Assembly: GCA_023515795.1 (NCBI GenBank)
Contig: JALGPX010000040.1
Coordinates: forward strand, 1 to 64,000
DNA length: 64,000 nt
Reading direction: 5' to 3'
Origin: Amoeboaphelidium occidentale
Lineage: Eukaryota > Aphelidiomycota > Aphelidea
This document shows, piece after piece, positions 51,551 through 61,600 of this stretch; positions within the stretch are counted from its first letter, which is position 1; each line of letters starts with the position of its first letter. The notes beneath the pieces were generated by a model. It was not told the DNA's origin. It saw only the letters and a list, made by a program, of their open reading frames with translations, and did no database searches. The translations under genes and the position numbers were made by a program.

Positions 51551-53611
51551 TCAATTCGCAACATGAACTCCAAAGGGATAGACAATAGACTCACACATTT
51601 TCAAAAATGCTTGTTGATGCTCTGCGCGATCATGCAAAGGAATCAAGGACAACAACAAACTAGCACAAATCATTTCAATATCTCTGAACTTATTAATGCT
51701 GTAGTTTTTCTGAACAAAATCACGGAATAATTCACGTAGGTGAGCAAGCATTTCCACATCAAGTCCGGAGAAAGGGTACCTATCGATCAAAACAAAATCA
51801 TAACCCCAAAGAGATTGATAGACTTTTGCCAAATCGTACAAAATATCTCCCTCGATACATAGAGTATCTCCAAGGCAACCACGCATGTCAATCAGTTTAA
51901 TTTGACCATCATTCGTTAACAAAATGTTGGAGAACACAGGGTCACCATGAATCACTTTTGCATGGATACCACTGCGATTTGCTTCATACTGGACCAAATA
52001 GTCATTAATACCACGGTATAAATAGTCCAGACGCTTTTCCGGACTCAATTGCAAATAAACATGACGATCCGCATTCCAACGATTGGTTAACTTTGCAGAA
52101 TAGTTTTCATAAATGTTAATATTGCCAAGAGCATTCGGACTGATTTGTTTCTGAATACCTTCAGATCCATGAACTTGCTTCAGGGCATTCAATAGATGCT
52201 TAAAACGACCATCAGTAATACAACGGCCAGTCAGCAAATGACTGAATGTAACTCCGCGCACTCTCTCTATACGCATGGTCAATACCTGTCCAGGCGAATC
52301 GTCAGCTCTGATTAATTTAGGAAATAACGCCTTTATATCCTCAGGAATATTCTCATAAAAGAAGACTTCTCCCTTGAAGCGAGGGTTGGTACTGGATTTG
52401 ATAACAATATCATCAATCACCTGAATAGTATTGCAAGAGCGAGGAGCAATCAAATTCAACTTCTTAATTTCATCAGGAATCGGAGATAGCTCGGACGCAT
52501 AATTATCACTCCAGCCCAACTCTTTTTCTGTGTCCAAAAGTGCATGGACTGCCAAATCATCAATGTACACATGAGCGTAAGGCTTGCCAAAATAAATTTC
52601 ATCACAGGGAATTTTAAACTTTGCAATAGTTTCCAAAGTGGTCATTCCCACGTCCGCAACAACTGCGCCAATATTTCCATTATGCGTGCGCATGCGCCTT
52701 GCAGTGCTGATAACAATACAATGGCCCGCTTCTTTCAATTCTTGAGCAAGTCTGATATTTCTATCAATAGGAAGTACGGTACTGTAATCACCGTCTTTGA
52801 CAGGACGAGTAACCAGAGTGTTATCAAGGTCAAAACAAAAGCGACGAGGTTTCACCAATTTGGGATTCTTCTTAACATACTGAAGAAACTGATTTAACTG
52901 CCATGGTGTACCAACACAAGCAAAGTTCTTAACAAAAAGGCCTCTAAAATCAATTCCATCTTTGATCATGCACCCAATAACATGTGACGTGTAGTATTCG
53001 CCATTGGAGCCCACACCTTCATCCAAAATTTTTGCACAATATCTCTCCAAGACAACAGCAGATGGAAAAGCATAAGCACCCGTGTTTGCATGGGTGCTAA
53101 TTTTTGTTTTCTCTTGAATGTCAACGATTTTGTTCTCGCCATCAATCAAAATGTAGCTGAACACAGGATTCTCCTGTAGGTCTTCAAAATAAAAGCAGGC
53201 ACCCTGACCTTCAGGCAGCTCTCTAAAATCACCCAATACGTCACTAAAATAGATTGTATCACAATCCAAACTGATGGTTTTGCGTTGCTTTTCCGCAGCA
53301 GACATTGACTGGAGTATGATGTACATCGTTTCAGCTGCCCCTCTTGTGTCAAAGTGCAAAGGAGTAACTTTGACAATTGGCCCATTTTTCTGCTTTGGAA
53401 GCTCACGGCGAACCATTTCAGTAATCTGAAATTGTCTGTCTAAAGCAGCGTTGATTCCAAAGAAGATGGTATCTGCAGCAGTGAGTTTCAAATTATCAAT
53501 GAGCCACAACAGCATAGGACGGCCCACAATGTTGATCAAAGGCTTTGGATGTCTGTAGCCATTCTTCTGAAAACGGCTACCAATGCCTCCCATTGGAATA
53601 AGGATGTTCAT
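51551..53611 (-). CDS. Trifunctional nucleotidyltransferase, HAD phosphatase and APH-like kinase
   Basis: A single-exon protein of 686 residues with three enzyme-like parts. Residues 1-250 are a sugar-nucleotide-type nucleotidyltransferase: MNILIPMGGIGSRFQKNGYR followed by PKPLINIVGRPM. Residues about 258-365 are a HAD phosphatase of the EcbF/BcbF capsule group: FDLDNTLV (motif I), ISTARRMRTHNGNIG (motif II region), DEIYFGKPYAHVYIDD (motifs III and IV). Residues about 400-680 are an APH/choline-kinase-like domain with HGDPVFSNILL near 555 and KLIDMRG near 575. Each catalytic motif looks intact. The similar bacterial domains serve capsule or cell-surface glycan synthesis. The substrate is unknown. 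It is divergent from a nucleotide-sugar transporter fusion. Bacterial origin by transfer is possible but not shown. Confidence 0.82.
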   Translation of the reverse strand: MNILIPMGGIGSRFQKNGYRHPKPLINIVGRPMLLWLIDNLKLTAADTIFFGINAALDRQFQITEMVRRELPKQKNGPIVKVTPLHFDTRGAAETMYIILQSMSAAEKQRKTISLDCDTIYFSDVLGDFRELPEGQGACFYFEDLQENPVFSYILIDGENKIVDIQEKTKISTHANTGAYAFPSAVVLERYCAKILDEGVGSNGEYYTSHVIGCMIKDGIDFRGLFVKNFACVGTPWQLNQFLQYVKKNPKLVKPRRFCFDLDNTLVTRPVKDGDYSTVLPIDRNIRLAQELKEAGHCIVISTARRMRTHNGNIGAVVADVGMTTLETIAKFKIPCDEIYFGKPYAHVYIDDLAVHALLDTEKELGWSDNYASELSPIPDEIKKLNLIAPRSCNTIQVIDDIVIKSSTNPRFKGEVFFYENIPEDIKALFPKLIRADDSPGQVLTMRIERVRGVTFSHLLTGRCITDGRFKHLLNALKQVHGSEGIQKQISPNALGNINIYENYSAKLTNRWNADRHVYLQLSPEKRLDYLYRGINDYLVQYEANRSGIHAKVIHGDPVFSNILLTNDGQIKLIDMRGCLGDTLCIEGDILYDLAKVYQSLWGYDFVLIDRYPFSGLDVEMLAHLRELFRDFVQKNYSINKFRDIEMICASLLLSLIPLHDRAEHQQAFLKMCESIVYPFGVHVAN

Positions 53612-54178
53612 CTTTGTCTACAAAGTTAAATCGTTCCGCTGGTTCGAATTTTACTAATCTGCCAGCGAATAAAGCAGTATTAATGAAAATCAACAACAAC
53701 AGCCACAACGGGAAAATCAGACGCAGAAGCCACCAACAATAACAATAACAACTTCAAAAGCAACGCAAAAGGAGGATTAAAAAGAAAGGATCTATACGAG
53801 TTTTTAAACCGCATGCCTTGCTTAAGATTGCTTCACGGGCCATTAGAGTCAAAGTTACTCTTAATTGATGGACATGTCGACAGAAATAGATCATACAACG
53901 CGCTCAGTATTCTAAGCTAACGCATCAAATTTTATCCAATTTAATGTGGCTACAAAGTACGCAATACCCTGGAGCGAGTGGACTGGCAAACAACTGAACC
54001 GCTTGATTTCACTTGAATTGGTTGCAACTTTTCGCTTCAGATTCAAAGGTTCTACTTACCGACATCGTTTTGTAGAGCTGATCTTGAATTCCTGCTAAAG
54101 TTGATTCTTCTTGAAGTTTATCTACTTATCGCTTTAGTTTCTTAAGAAGGCCTTGTGACAAAAAGCTAAAACAGGAAT
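53612..54178. promoter_or_regulatory. 567-bp divergent intergenic region
   Basis: The longest clear non-coding interval of the window. It lies between the trifunctional enzyme (-) and the transporter fusion (+). Around 53690-53770 the plus strand is rich in CAA/AAC trinucleotides (for example AACAACAACAGCCACAAC and AACAATAACAATAACAAC). No open frame or RNA gene is convincing. A shared promoter is likely but no factor site can be named. Confidence 0.4.
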
Positions 54179-56488
54179 ATGGCTCAGAACACTGGAATTA
54201 GCTCAAAAGCTATCTGGTCAACTGTTGCTCTTGTTGTGATTCACACAAGTATCAATATTGTCTATAAGTCCAGCCAAATCGGGGGCCTTTACACTTTCAG
54301 TCCAGCCGGATCTTTGGTTGCGTCTGAGTTATGTAAATTCCTACTAAGCCTGGTACTGCTGCTGAGATTTTCAAGTAAAGAAGAACAAGATGCTCTATGG
54401 GGATTAATTTCGATGAAAAGTTCTGCTTCTAGTAAGCCTTCTTTGCTTCCTACATCTGGAAGCACTAATCAAGCTAATCCAGAATCAATTGGATCAACCT
54501 TGTTAAAAGTTTTGGTGTTGGCCGGTCTATATGCCATCAATAATAACTTGGCCTTTTACCTGTTCTCTCTGTCTGATCCTGCGACTATCACACTTTTTAA
54601 GAGCATTTCCGCTTTTAGCACCGCTCTTGCTCTCTACTTCGCCTTGGGAAGGCCGATTACAAAGATTCAATGGTTTGCAGTCATGTTTCAGTGCTCCGGA
54701 TTAGTTGTATTCCAGTACAATCCATGCAAAGGCGTTCCATTGTACGATTCTACTACTTATCTTTTACTTCTGTTGGCTGTATGTATAACTACTGTTACCA
54801 GTGTTTGGAACGATTTCTTGCTGAAATCTACCAATTTGTCTCTAAACTGCGTGAATCTCTTTCTGTATGGATTTGGCGTCATATATAATTGTGGTTTCTT
54901 TTTGCAAGAAAGATGGAAGGGTGGCCCAGGTTTGTTTGAAGGATACACTGCTCAAGCATGCTTGGTGGTGTTCTTAAACTCTATTATTGGAATAGCGATT
55001 TCACTGGTTTACAAGTATGGTGATGCTCTTGTGAAAACATTTGCTTCAGCGATCACTGCTGTTAATTTACTCATTGCAAGTAGTATTTTGTTTGGAATGC
55101 AAACGCATTTATTGACCTGGGTTGGTGCTTTAGTAACTGTTTTGGCTACATACATGTATGTCAGTGTGCCTTCTACGAACGTTCCGAATGACACTAGTAA
55201 AGGCGAAACAAACAAAGGCGCAGATCACAGTCTTTCAAAGCCAACAAAAACCCCTTCGTCTAGAATCTCGTCGTACGTTTTCGCTACGATCGCTGGTTAT
55301 TGTTTCTTGTCGCTAGGATTGTTTTACGGCTTAACATTTGCTCCAAAGAATCCCGCAGTGCATTTTGTGGATAACAGCGATAATTACATAACTGATCAAA
55401 ATCCTTCAGTTTACAATTGGCCTGTTTGCGCTGTTATAAAAATGAAATCACAACCTTCGGCTGAGAGGGTTGCTCCCATTAAGCTTGCGTTCGATCTCAA
55501 TGAAATACTATACACAATAGTGGAGGATGAAACGGTGCCACCATACCACTGGGCAATTGAATTTAAGAATGGTTCCACTTCTAATTGTGATGGGGATACT
55601 ATCGCCAAATATGCGCTGGATAATGTGGATTCTTGCGAGGACGTCAACACTAAGTTATTCAATTGGAGCGATAAGTACTTTAAAACTTCATGGAACGCAG
55701 AATTCATCAAGTTTTCGTCAAAAGGAATCCAGGCTGTTGAGAAAAATTTGCTGTCAACCGCAAGTTACAAGCGCTTGATGGAACTACAAAATTCTGGGAA
55801 GATGTTTTCAATTCCATATGCTAGCGGCTATTATGCTGAAGGTGAGCCTGTGCCTTTGATTGAAAAAAAGGCTATATTTTCAACTTTAAGTCACCATGTT
55901 GTAACGACTACCGGAAATGCTCGTATGGAGCTGTACAATCTTATAAATGCAAGCTTTCCAGCAGACGAGCGCATTCAAATGCACATAATTGATTCTCGCG
56001 GAAGTATTAAGAAAACAAAGGGGGAATGGTACGAGAACACGATATTTAGTTCTCCCATTTTAGAAGGGAAGAATCCTTATAATTCTGTTGCATTTAGAGA
56101 GTTTGTCCAAAATTCTTGGTTTTGGCTGAACTTAGGTGGAATTGGGTTTTCACAGCCGAACCGCCTTGAAGTTGCCTGTAGATTTCGTGCGGCAGTGGTT
56201 TCAGATGTCATATACGCCGAATGGGCTCAAGATTTTCCGGCGTATTACCTATCTGTTGACACGGAACTTCATAAAATGGACACCGACCTGGTTCGTCGTG
56301 AGATGAAGCTTTTGGTGGAAAATTACAAAGAAATATACGGTGATTTGTGGCCTAAACAAGAAGAGTGGTGTCACACACGGTTCTGGCCCCGAAACTGGCT
56401 GCACTACATGTTGCGTGAATTGCCAAACCAACCATTGAAGCATGTTTTAAGGAAAGACACAGCGGCCATGAAGTTCTATTACCCTTGA
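54179..56488 (+). CDS. Nucleotide-sugar transporter fused to a lumenal domain
   Basis: A single-exon protein of 769 residues. Residues 1-340 are an SLC35A-type nucleotide-sugar transporter with about ten helices. Segments include VIHTSINIVYKSSQIGG near the start, YAINNNLAFYLFSLSDPATI and SLVYKYGDALVKTFASAIT, the last a hallmark of the CMP-sialate/UDP-galactose transporter group. A hydrophilic linker and a further hydrophobic segment (SYVFATIAGYCFLSLGLFYG, about residues 363-382) follow. The remaining 385 residues look soluble, with NxS/T sites. Phrases such as NSWFWLNLGGIGFSQPNRLE faintly recall GT-B glycosyltransferases such as exostosins, but I cannot assign it. By the usual topology the added domain would face the Golgi lumen. 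It is divergent from the trifunctional enzyme. Confidence 0.82.
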   Translation: MAQNTGISSKAIWSTVALVVIHTSINIVYKSSQIGGLYTFSPAGSLVASELCKFLLSLVLLLRFSSKEEQDALWGLISMKSSASSKPSLLPTSGSTNQANPESIGSTLLKVLVLAGLYAINNNLAFYLFSLSDPATITLFKSISAFSTALALYFALGRPITKIQWFAVMFQCSGLVVFQYNPCKGVPLYDSTTYLLLLLAVCITTVTSVWNDFLLKSTNLSLNCVNLFLYGFGVIYNCGFFLQERWKGGPGLFEGYTAQACLVVFLNSIIGIAISLVYKYGDALVKTFASAITAVNLLIASSILFGMQTHLLTWVGALVTVLATYMYVSVPSTNVPNDTSKGETNKGADHSLSKPTKTPSSRISSYVFATIAGYCFLSLGLFYGLTFAPKNPAVHFVDNSDNYITDQNPSVYNWPVCAVIKMKSQPSAERVAPIKLAFDLNEILYTIVEDETVPPYHWAIEFKNGSTSNCDGDTIAKYALDNVDSCEDVNTKLFNWSDKYFKTSWNAEFIKFSSKGIQAVEKNLLSTASYKRLMELQNSGKMFSIPYASGYYAEGEPVPLIEKKAIFSTLSHHVVTTTGNARMELYNLINASFPADERIQMHIIDSRGSIKKTKGEWYENTIFSSPILEGKNPYNSVAFREFVQNSWFWLNLGGIGFSQPNRLEVACRFRAAVVSDVIYAEWAQDFPAYYLSVDTELHKMDTDLVRREMKLLVENYKEIYGDLWPKQEEWCHTRFWPRNWLHYMLRELPNQPLKHVLRKDTAAMKFYYP

Positions 56489-56780
56489 AATTTTGCACAT
56501 GAACTAGCAGTTCTTTTAGGACAAAAAATCGGCTATTGAAATAAATCTTACGGAACTATCTAAATGTCAAATGACGGACCTTGATCTATGCGCTCCGACC
56601 ATTTGTGAAGCAATAAGAGACCATCAAGTATTTGATCATCCGAATAGTTTCGTTCATCAGGCGGTAGACTTAAGAAACTTTATAGAATCCGATGACTTTA
56701 CGTGATCTTGTCGAATGGGCCACATGTTCGGCTGGGTTTTGCTGCTTTTGATTGGGACCCTCAATTAAAGTATCACATGC
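56489..56780 (+). other. Short intergenic region with an orphan coding-like fragment
   Basis: Between the transporter fusion and the LRR-like gene, one plus-strand frame from about 56545 to a TGA at 56702-56704 reads MTDLDLCAPTICEAIRDHQV and ends HQAVDLRNFIESDDFT. It carries copy B of the 37-bp repeat at its end. It has no clear start and is probably a gene fragment or decayed copy. Confidence 0.35.
56655..56691 (+). repeat. Copy B of the 37-bp dispersed repeat
   Basis: Matches 51384-51420 at 35 of 37 positions, including a 26-base perfect block. In the same relative frame it reads HQAVDLRNFIES. Sequence on either side is unrelated to that around copy A. Confidence 0.8.
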
Positions 56781-58556
56781 ATGCGATTTTATATCAGCAC
56801 CACTTATATTCTAATATGGTGGTGGGTTTTGGTCTCTTTATCGTGGTGTTCAGATGAGAACGAGGAGAACGCTTATCCGGAAGATAAGGCTTTTGAGGTT
56901 CTACGACGCGTAATTCATCATCAACACCAGGCTGGAACGTTCAATGAGGACTTTAAACCGTTGACTGCTGTGTCTAATTCTGTGAGGATGGAAATTCCCT
57001 TGAATTCACCGTTGGGCTGGAAATATCATCGCCAAACGATCCGAGAAGTGTGTCCTGCAGCCTTCAGAGAAAAAGTCTTTAGAGAATTGTTTCACGAAAG
57101 AATTGCTTATTCTTCAAGGGATAATCCCAGCACTGATAGCTCGTACATGAAGAGAGATATCAGAAGATACTTTGGAGGCATGCTTTTCTCTCAGTTTGAT
57201 CATTGCTTGCAGATGATTACCAGATACTGCCAGCTTGAGGGCACTGCTAATAATAAGCAAGGAAGTCTTAGTTTGGTCAGTGAATCGAGTGAATCGACTA
57301 AGATTATTCTCCGGAAGAGTGTCAAAGGTCTAATTTCTGCTTGTCCCGTTCGCCTTCAAATTGTTTACGGGGATCTCCGTCTACTTGCGCATGAAAACGA
57401 AATACTGACTTTGTTAAAGTCTATTGAACTTGTTTTCGATCGAAATCCTCTTTTGGGAACTGTGCGCCTTCCTAAGGTTACGGACCTGTCGTTATTTTTT
57501 ATTGACGATAGAATCACGTTTGACATGAAGCAGATGCTCGATTACACATTTGATGCTACGAAAATGGAAACGATACACATATCTTTTCTTGAAAGTTATT
57601 GTGACCGCACTTCTCATGTTGCTTCTATTGCGCAATTCATTCAGAAATGCAAGAAATTATCAAGTTTAAATGTATTATCGCATTATTGTGTCCATGTTGA
57701 TGCAATTATCAATTCTGCTCCGACAACTATCAACCATTTTACGATATCAGGTATTCTTATGAAGCCCTCAACTGTTGGGTCTCTGGACAATTTTTTTGAA
57801 CGGGCTATTCAGCTTCAAAGCCTGCGTTTAGATTACACCGATTCCACATCTGGTCACTTTCCGAAACTGCCCCGGAGCCTGAAAAGCCTGGCACTTTTAC
57901 CATCCAATTCTGAAATGCATGGAAGCATTCCACTTCAGCTGCAAGAAATGAATGCTTTGGAAAAACTTATGTCAAGCGTATCGTTTAAATTTAAAGAGTT
58001 TTACTTGAACATAACCGAGTCAGTCGAGGAGATCCATTTATTCAAAATTAGGTTCACAGACGATGAAGAATTACTAAATTTTTTGCGAAGATTTCAGGGC
58101 ATCACTTTCGAAAAACTTGGTTACGAACATGTGGATAAGGCACTCAAAGTGGTTCTTAACTCGGACAATATCAGATCTGTTGCGTTGCGTTCTTGTTACG
58201 TTTTTAATGATGTCTTTCCAATTAATGGAGCATCTCGAATTGAGAATCTGTCGATTGATAACTATATTGGAAACGATGACCGGATTACCCGCTTTGCTTC
58301 AAATGTAGCTAAAGCATTCAAGAGGATGCCAAATCTCAATGCGTTTTCGTTTCAAAGCCACGACGAATATCTCGTATTCGCACCAATTCATGAAATTATG
58401 AGAATGTTGGCCCGGGTGCCCTCTTTAGTTTATGTGGACATTTTTGTGAACGAGTGGAAGTACAGCAAGATGGATCGTATGATGAAGAATACTTTCGACA
58501 AGTCGCTTACAAAACTGTGGAATGAGCGCAAAGATTTGATTATCATTGGCCGCTAA
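56781..58556 (+). CDS. Secreted LRR-like protein
   Basis: A single-exon protein of 591 residues. The N-terminus MRFYISTTYILIWWWVLVSL is strongly hydrophobic and ends near a Ser-Trp-Cys-Ser site that could be a signal-peptidase cleavage point. From about residue 195 there are irregular leucine-rich units, for example VRLPKVTDLSLFF, LQSLRLDYTDSTSGHFPKLP, IENLSIDNYIGND and MPNLNAFSFQSHDEYLVF. The repeats are degenerate, as in F-box-type LRRs, but no F-box is present. No second membrane helix is obvious. It ends 105 bp before a WD40 receptor-kinase gene on the same strand, so a role at the cell surface is plausible but unproven. Confidence 0.65.
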   Translation: MRFYISTTYILIWWWVLVSLSWCSDENEENAYPEDKAFEVLRRVIHHQHQAGTFNEDFKPLTAVSNSVRMEIPLNSPLGWKYHRQTIREVCPAAFREKVFRELFHERIAYSSRDNPSTDSSYMKRDIRRYFGGMLFSQFDHCLQMITRYCQLEGTANNKQGSLSLVSESSESTKIILRKSVKGLISACPVRLQIVYGDLRLLAHENEILTLLKSIELVFDRNPLLGTVRLPKVTDLSLFFIDDRITFDMKQMLDYTFDATKMETIHISFLESYCDRTSHVASIAQFIQKCKKLSSLNVLSHYCVHVDAIINSAPTTINHFTISGILMKPSTVGSLDNFFERAIQLQSLRLDYTDSTSGHFPKLPRSLKSLALLPSNSEMHGSIPLQLQEMNALEKLMSSVSFKFKEFYLNITESVEEIHLFKIRFTDDEELLNFLRRFQGITFEKLGYEHVDKALKVVLNSDNIRSVALRSCYVFNDVFPINGASRIENLSIDNYIGNDDRITRFASNVAKAFKRMPNLNAFSFQSHDEYLVFAPIHEIMRMLARVPSLVYVDIFVNEWKYSKMDRMMKNTFDKSLTKLWNERKDLIIIGR

Positions 58557-58661
58557 TAGACTATACATGATTTTGTTCTGAGATATTAGCCTTCCGTTGC
58601 TAAGGTAATAGCGCGGTTAGCAAGAAGTCGGGACAAACAGTTTCAAACTCTCTAGTTGGGA

Positions 58662-61600
58662 ATGAACCAAAAGTTATTAGGAACCTGTCTCCTACTAGCT
58701 TTCCTAAGCTGTATTATTGCTTCTCTTAACCATGAGAAAAGCTTTTTGTTACAAGAAGGTGCTGCCACTGTTTGGGCTATCGCAATTTACAAGGAATCGA
58801 TCTTACTGACTGCCGTTAATGATATCGTCCAAAAAGATATTGAAACCGGCGCAATACAAAGGACATTTCGAGGACATGCATCTACAATAAGCACATTTGT
58901 GGTCACAAATGACTCCAGGATGATGACATGTGGCTTGGATGACATGATCTTGGTTTGGAATTTGGAATCTGGTTCATTGGCAAAGAAGATATGGCTTGGA
59001 TCATCAGGAACATTTGTTACTAGTATTGATTTCAAGAATGATCTGGTGATATCAGGTGGAAATGATGGCAAATTAAGAAGTATCGATCTAGTGACAGGAC
59101 GAGTTACCACAATTTCAAGTAACTCTCTTCTTCCTTTCTCTCTAAAATGTAGGTTCGGCTGAATTCATCACCAAAGTTCTTCTTGACGACGAATTCGTAT
59201 ATGTCGCAAGAATAAGTGTTTTTAATAATCTCCAAAAATTGAAACTATCGAACTATGCTTCGGTCTTGAGGTTCCGAGGGCACACGAGTGTTGTGTACTC
59301 GCTGTATTTAGATGGACATGGTCTTTTTTCTTGTTCTTTGGATAGAACTATTATACTTTGGAACCCAAAAACAGGAGAGAAAATCAGAACTTTTCAAGTA
59401 CCATACGATGCAGTCAAAGATTTGACAGTTATTGACAACGAGTTGTACTCTGCAGGAAATGATCGAATGATTATATCATGGAATATCAACACTGGTTCTC
59501 AGATTAAATTCATTGTTGCTAATTCTCATTCAAACACAATCATGTGTTTTGCTTCAAGAGATCAAATATACTTCACCGGCTCTCAAGATACTACAGTAAT
59601 ACAGTGGAGTGCAAACTCTACTTTGCCTTTAACAATATATGCCAGTCGTCCATTAATTCTAAGACAGATTGGAATCTGGAAAAATTTTGTAATTAGTGCT
59701 GGCGAAGATACAGAAATAAGAATGTGGGACACTTCATTGAACAGCATTACTCCGTTAGCTGTATATTACGGACATTCTCGTCCTGTTAACTGCATTCAAG
59801 TTGTTGGCGATACATTTTTCTCTGGGAGTATCGATAAATCAATAAGGCACTGGTCTCTTAAGGAGCGAATATTGATTAGAATCTTAATTGGTAAAAATAT
59901 TATCTTCTTCTGAATTTTTAGGACATCAAAACACTGTCAACATTTTGGCTGCAAATGATGCATATTTGTTTTCTGGAGGCCAGGACTTGGTCGCAAAACA
60001 ATGGAAGGTATCCTCCGGCGACTACATTGCAGATTTTAGTGGGAACTCGGGAGCCATCATGGGGCTTCAAGCTACTATGGATACTCTTTTTACTGGTTCT
60101 GTGGATCAAAATGTCAGAATTTGGAACATTGTACCTCCTGAACTTACTCAAACGTTTTCAGGTATTAAATAGTCTTCCCTAACATAATCTGTAGCGAGCC
60201 AATCTATTTTGACACTCATATTGCTCGAGAACTCTGTTCTGGTTGGTCATTCAGGAGGTTTGCAAATGTTTTCAACATTAAGCGGGGCTACGCTGGTTAA
60301 CGTACGAGGTTAGTTAAACCCAGATTTGAGGCTAATTTGCAGAAACCAATAATTGTATCTGCTTGGCTTCAACATTTTCTCGTGTTTATAGCGGCCATAC
60401 GAATGGCCTGATTCATTCAAGAAACTCTGGTACTATCGAAATACTTGAAACGTTTCAAGGCCATCAAGATTCTGTATATCACATTAGCTTCGACGAAGCC
60501 TTAACACTTTACTCATCCAGCTTTGATGGCTCTATAAAGAAATGGAACACAATTACTCGTAAGGTTGCGTTTTCTTTTGAAACTCGGAATGGATCAGTTA
60601 CATGTTTGGCTGCTATTGAAAACATTATTTCTATCGGATCCAAGACGGGGTTAGTGAATTCTTTTTTTACTGACACTGCCATGCTGTGCAAATCTGTTAT
60701 TCATCACTCGAAAGAGGTTACATCTATTATTGCTATTAATGATACGCTTGTTTCGTCGGGGCTAGATGGTTTGATTGTCAGCAGCAAGGTTGCAAAGGAA
60801 CAAGATATCAGATCTCTTTTCAGTGCTGTTCCAAGTTCCTTAAGAAGTTTAATCAACAACAGGAATCGTTTGTTGGCGATAAAAGACGATTCTGATGTCC
60901 TTGTTCTTACATTTGGTGACTCTTGGAATCTACAGAAAAGCATTCCATCACCGTTTCCGTTGTTGTGCATAGCGGCGTATGAAAGCTTCATTATAGCAGG
61001 ATCAAAGTCGGGCCAATTACTTGCATGGGATCTGGAAAGCGAAACATTGGCATATAATCTCAGAGGCCATAATGCTCAAATTAACTCTCTTGTCGTTGAC
61101 AACCGATTGTTATACTCTGCATCAAACGATAAAGCTATAATTCAGTGGTCACTTGAAACATTTACTACCATGAAGGTGCTCCAGAGGTACTCTGCACGCG
61201 AACTCGGTCATTTGGGTCCTGTTAATTCACTAAGTCTTTGCAAGAATTTTCTGTTTTCTGGTGGTGCTGACTTGACAATTCGACGATGGAACACTATCTC
61301 TGGCAAGCATGAAGATGTTTACTTTGGACCTTCTAAAAGTGTTACTGCTGTTCTCTGCTATAATGACTCTATATTTGCTGGTAGCGAGGATTTCTCAGTA
61401 CTGATGTACAAACCAGAATTTATGGACGGCCCCTTAACAACTTCAATAAGTGTAACAACTCGAGGGTCTGGAACTAGAAGAGGGAAGATTGTTTTCAAAG
61501 CGAAAAGTACTGATCTTGCTTCCCCACAAAGAATGGAATGGATGATTGTTGTATTTGCAATCTTAGGACTTGTCATTTTAATCTTATCATCGGTATTCTA

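Noticed and set aside
53690..53770. CRISPR-like or satellite array in the CAA-rich stretch
   Set aside because: It is simple low-complexity sequence without regular spacers.
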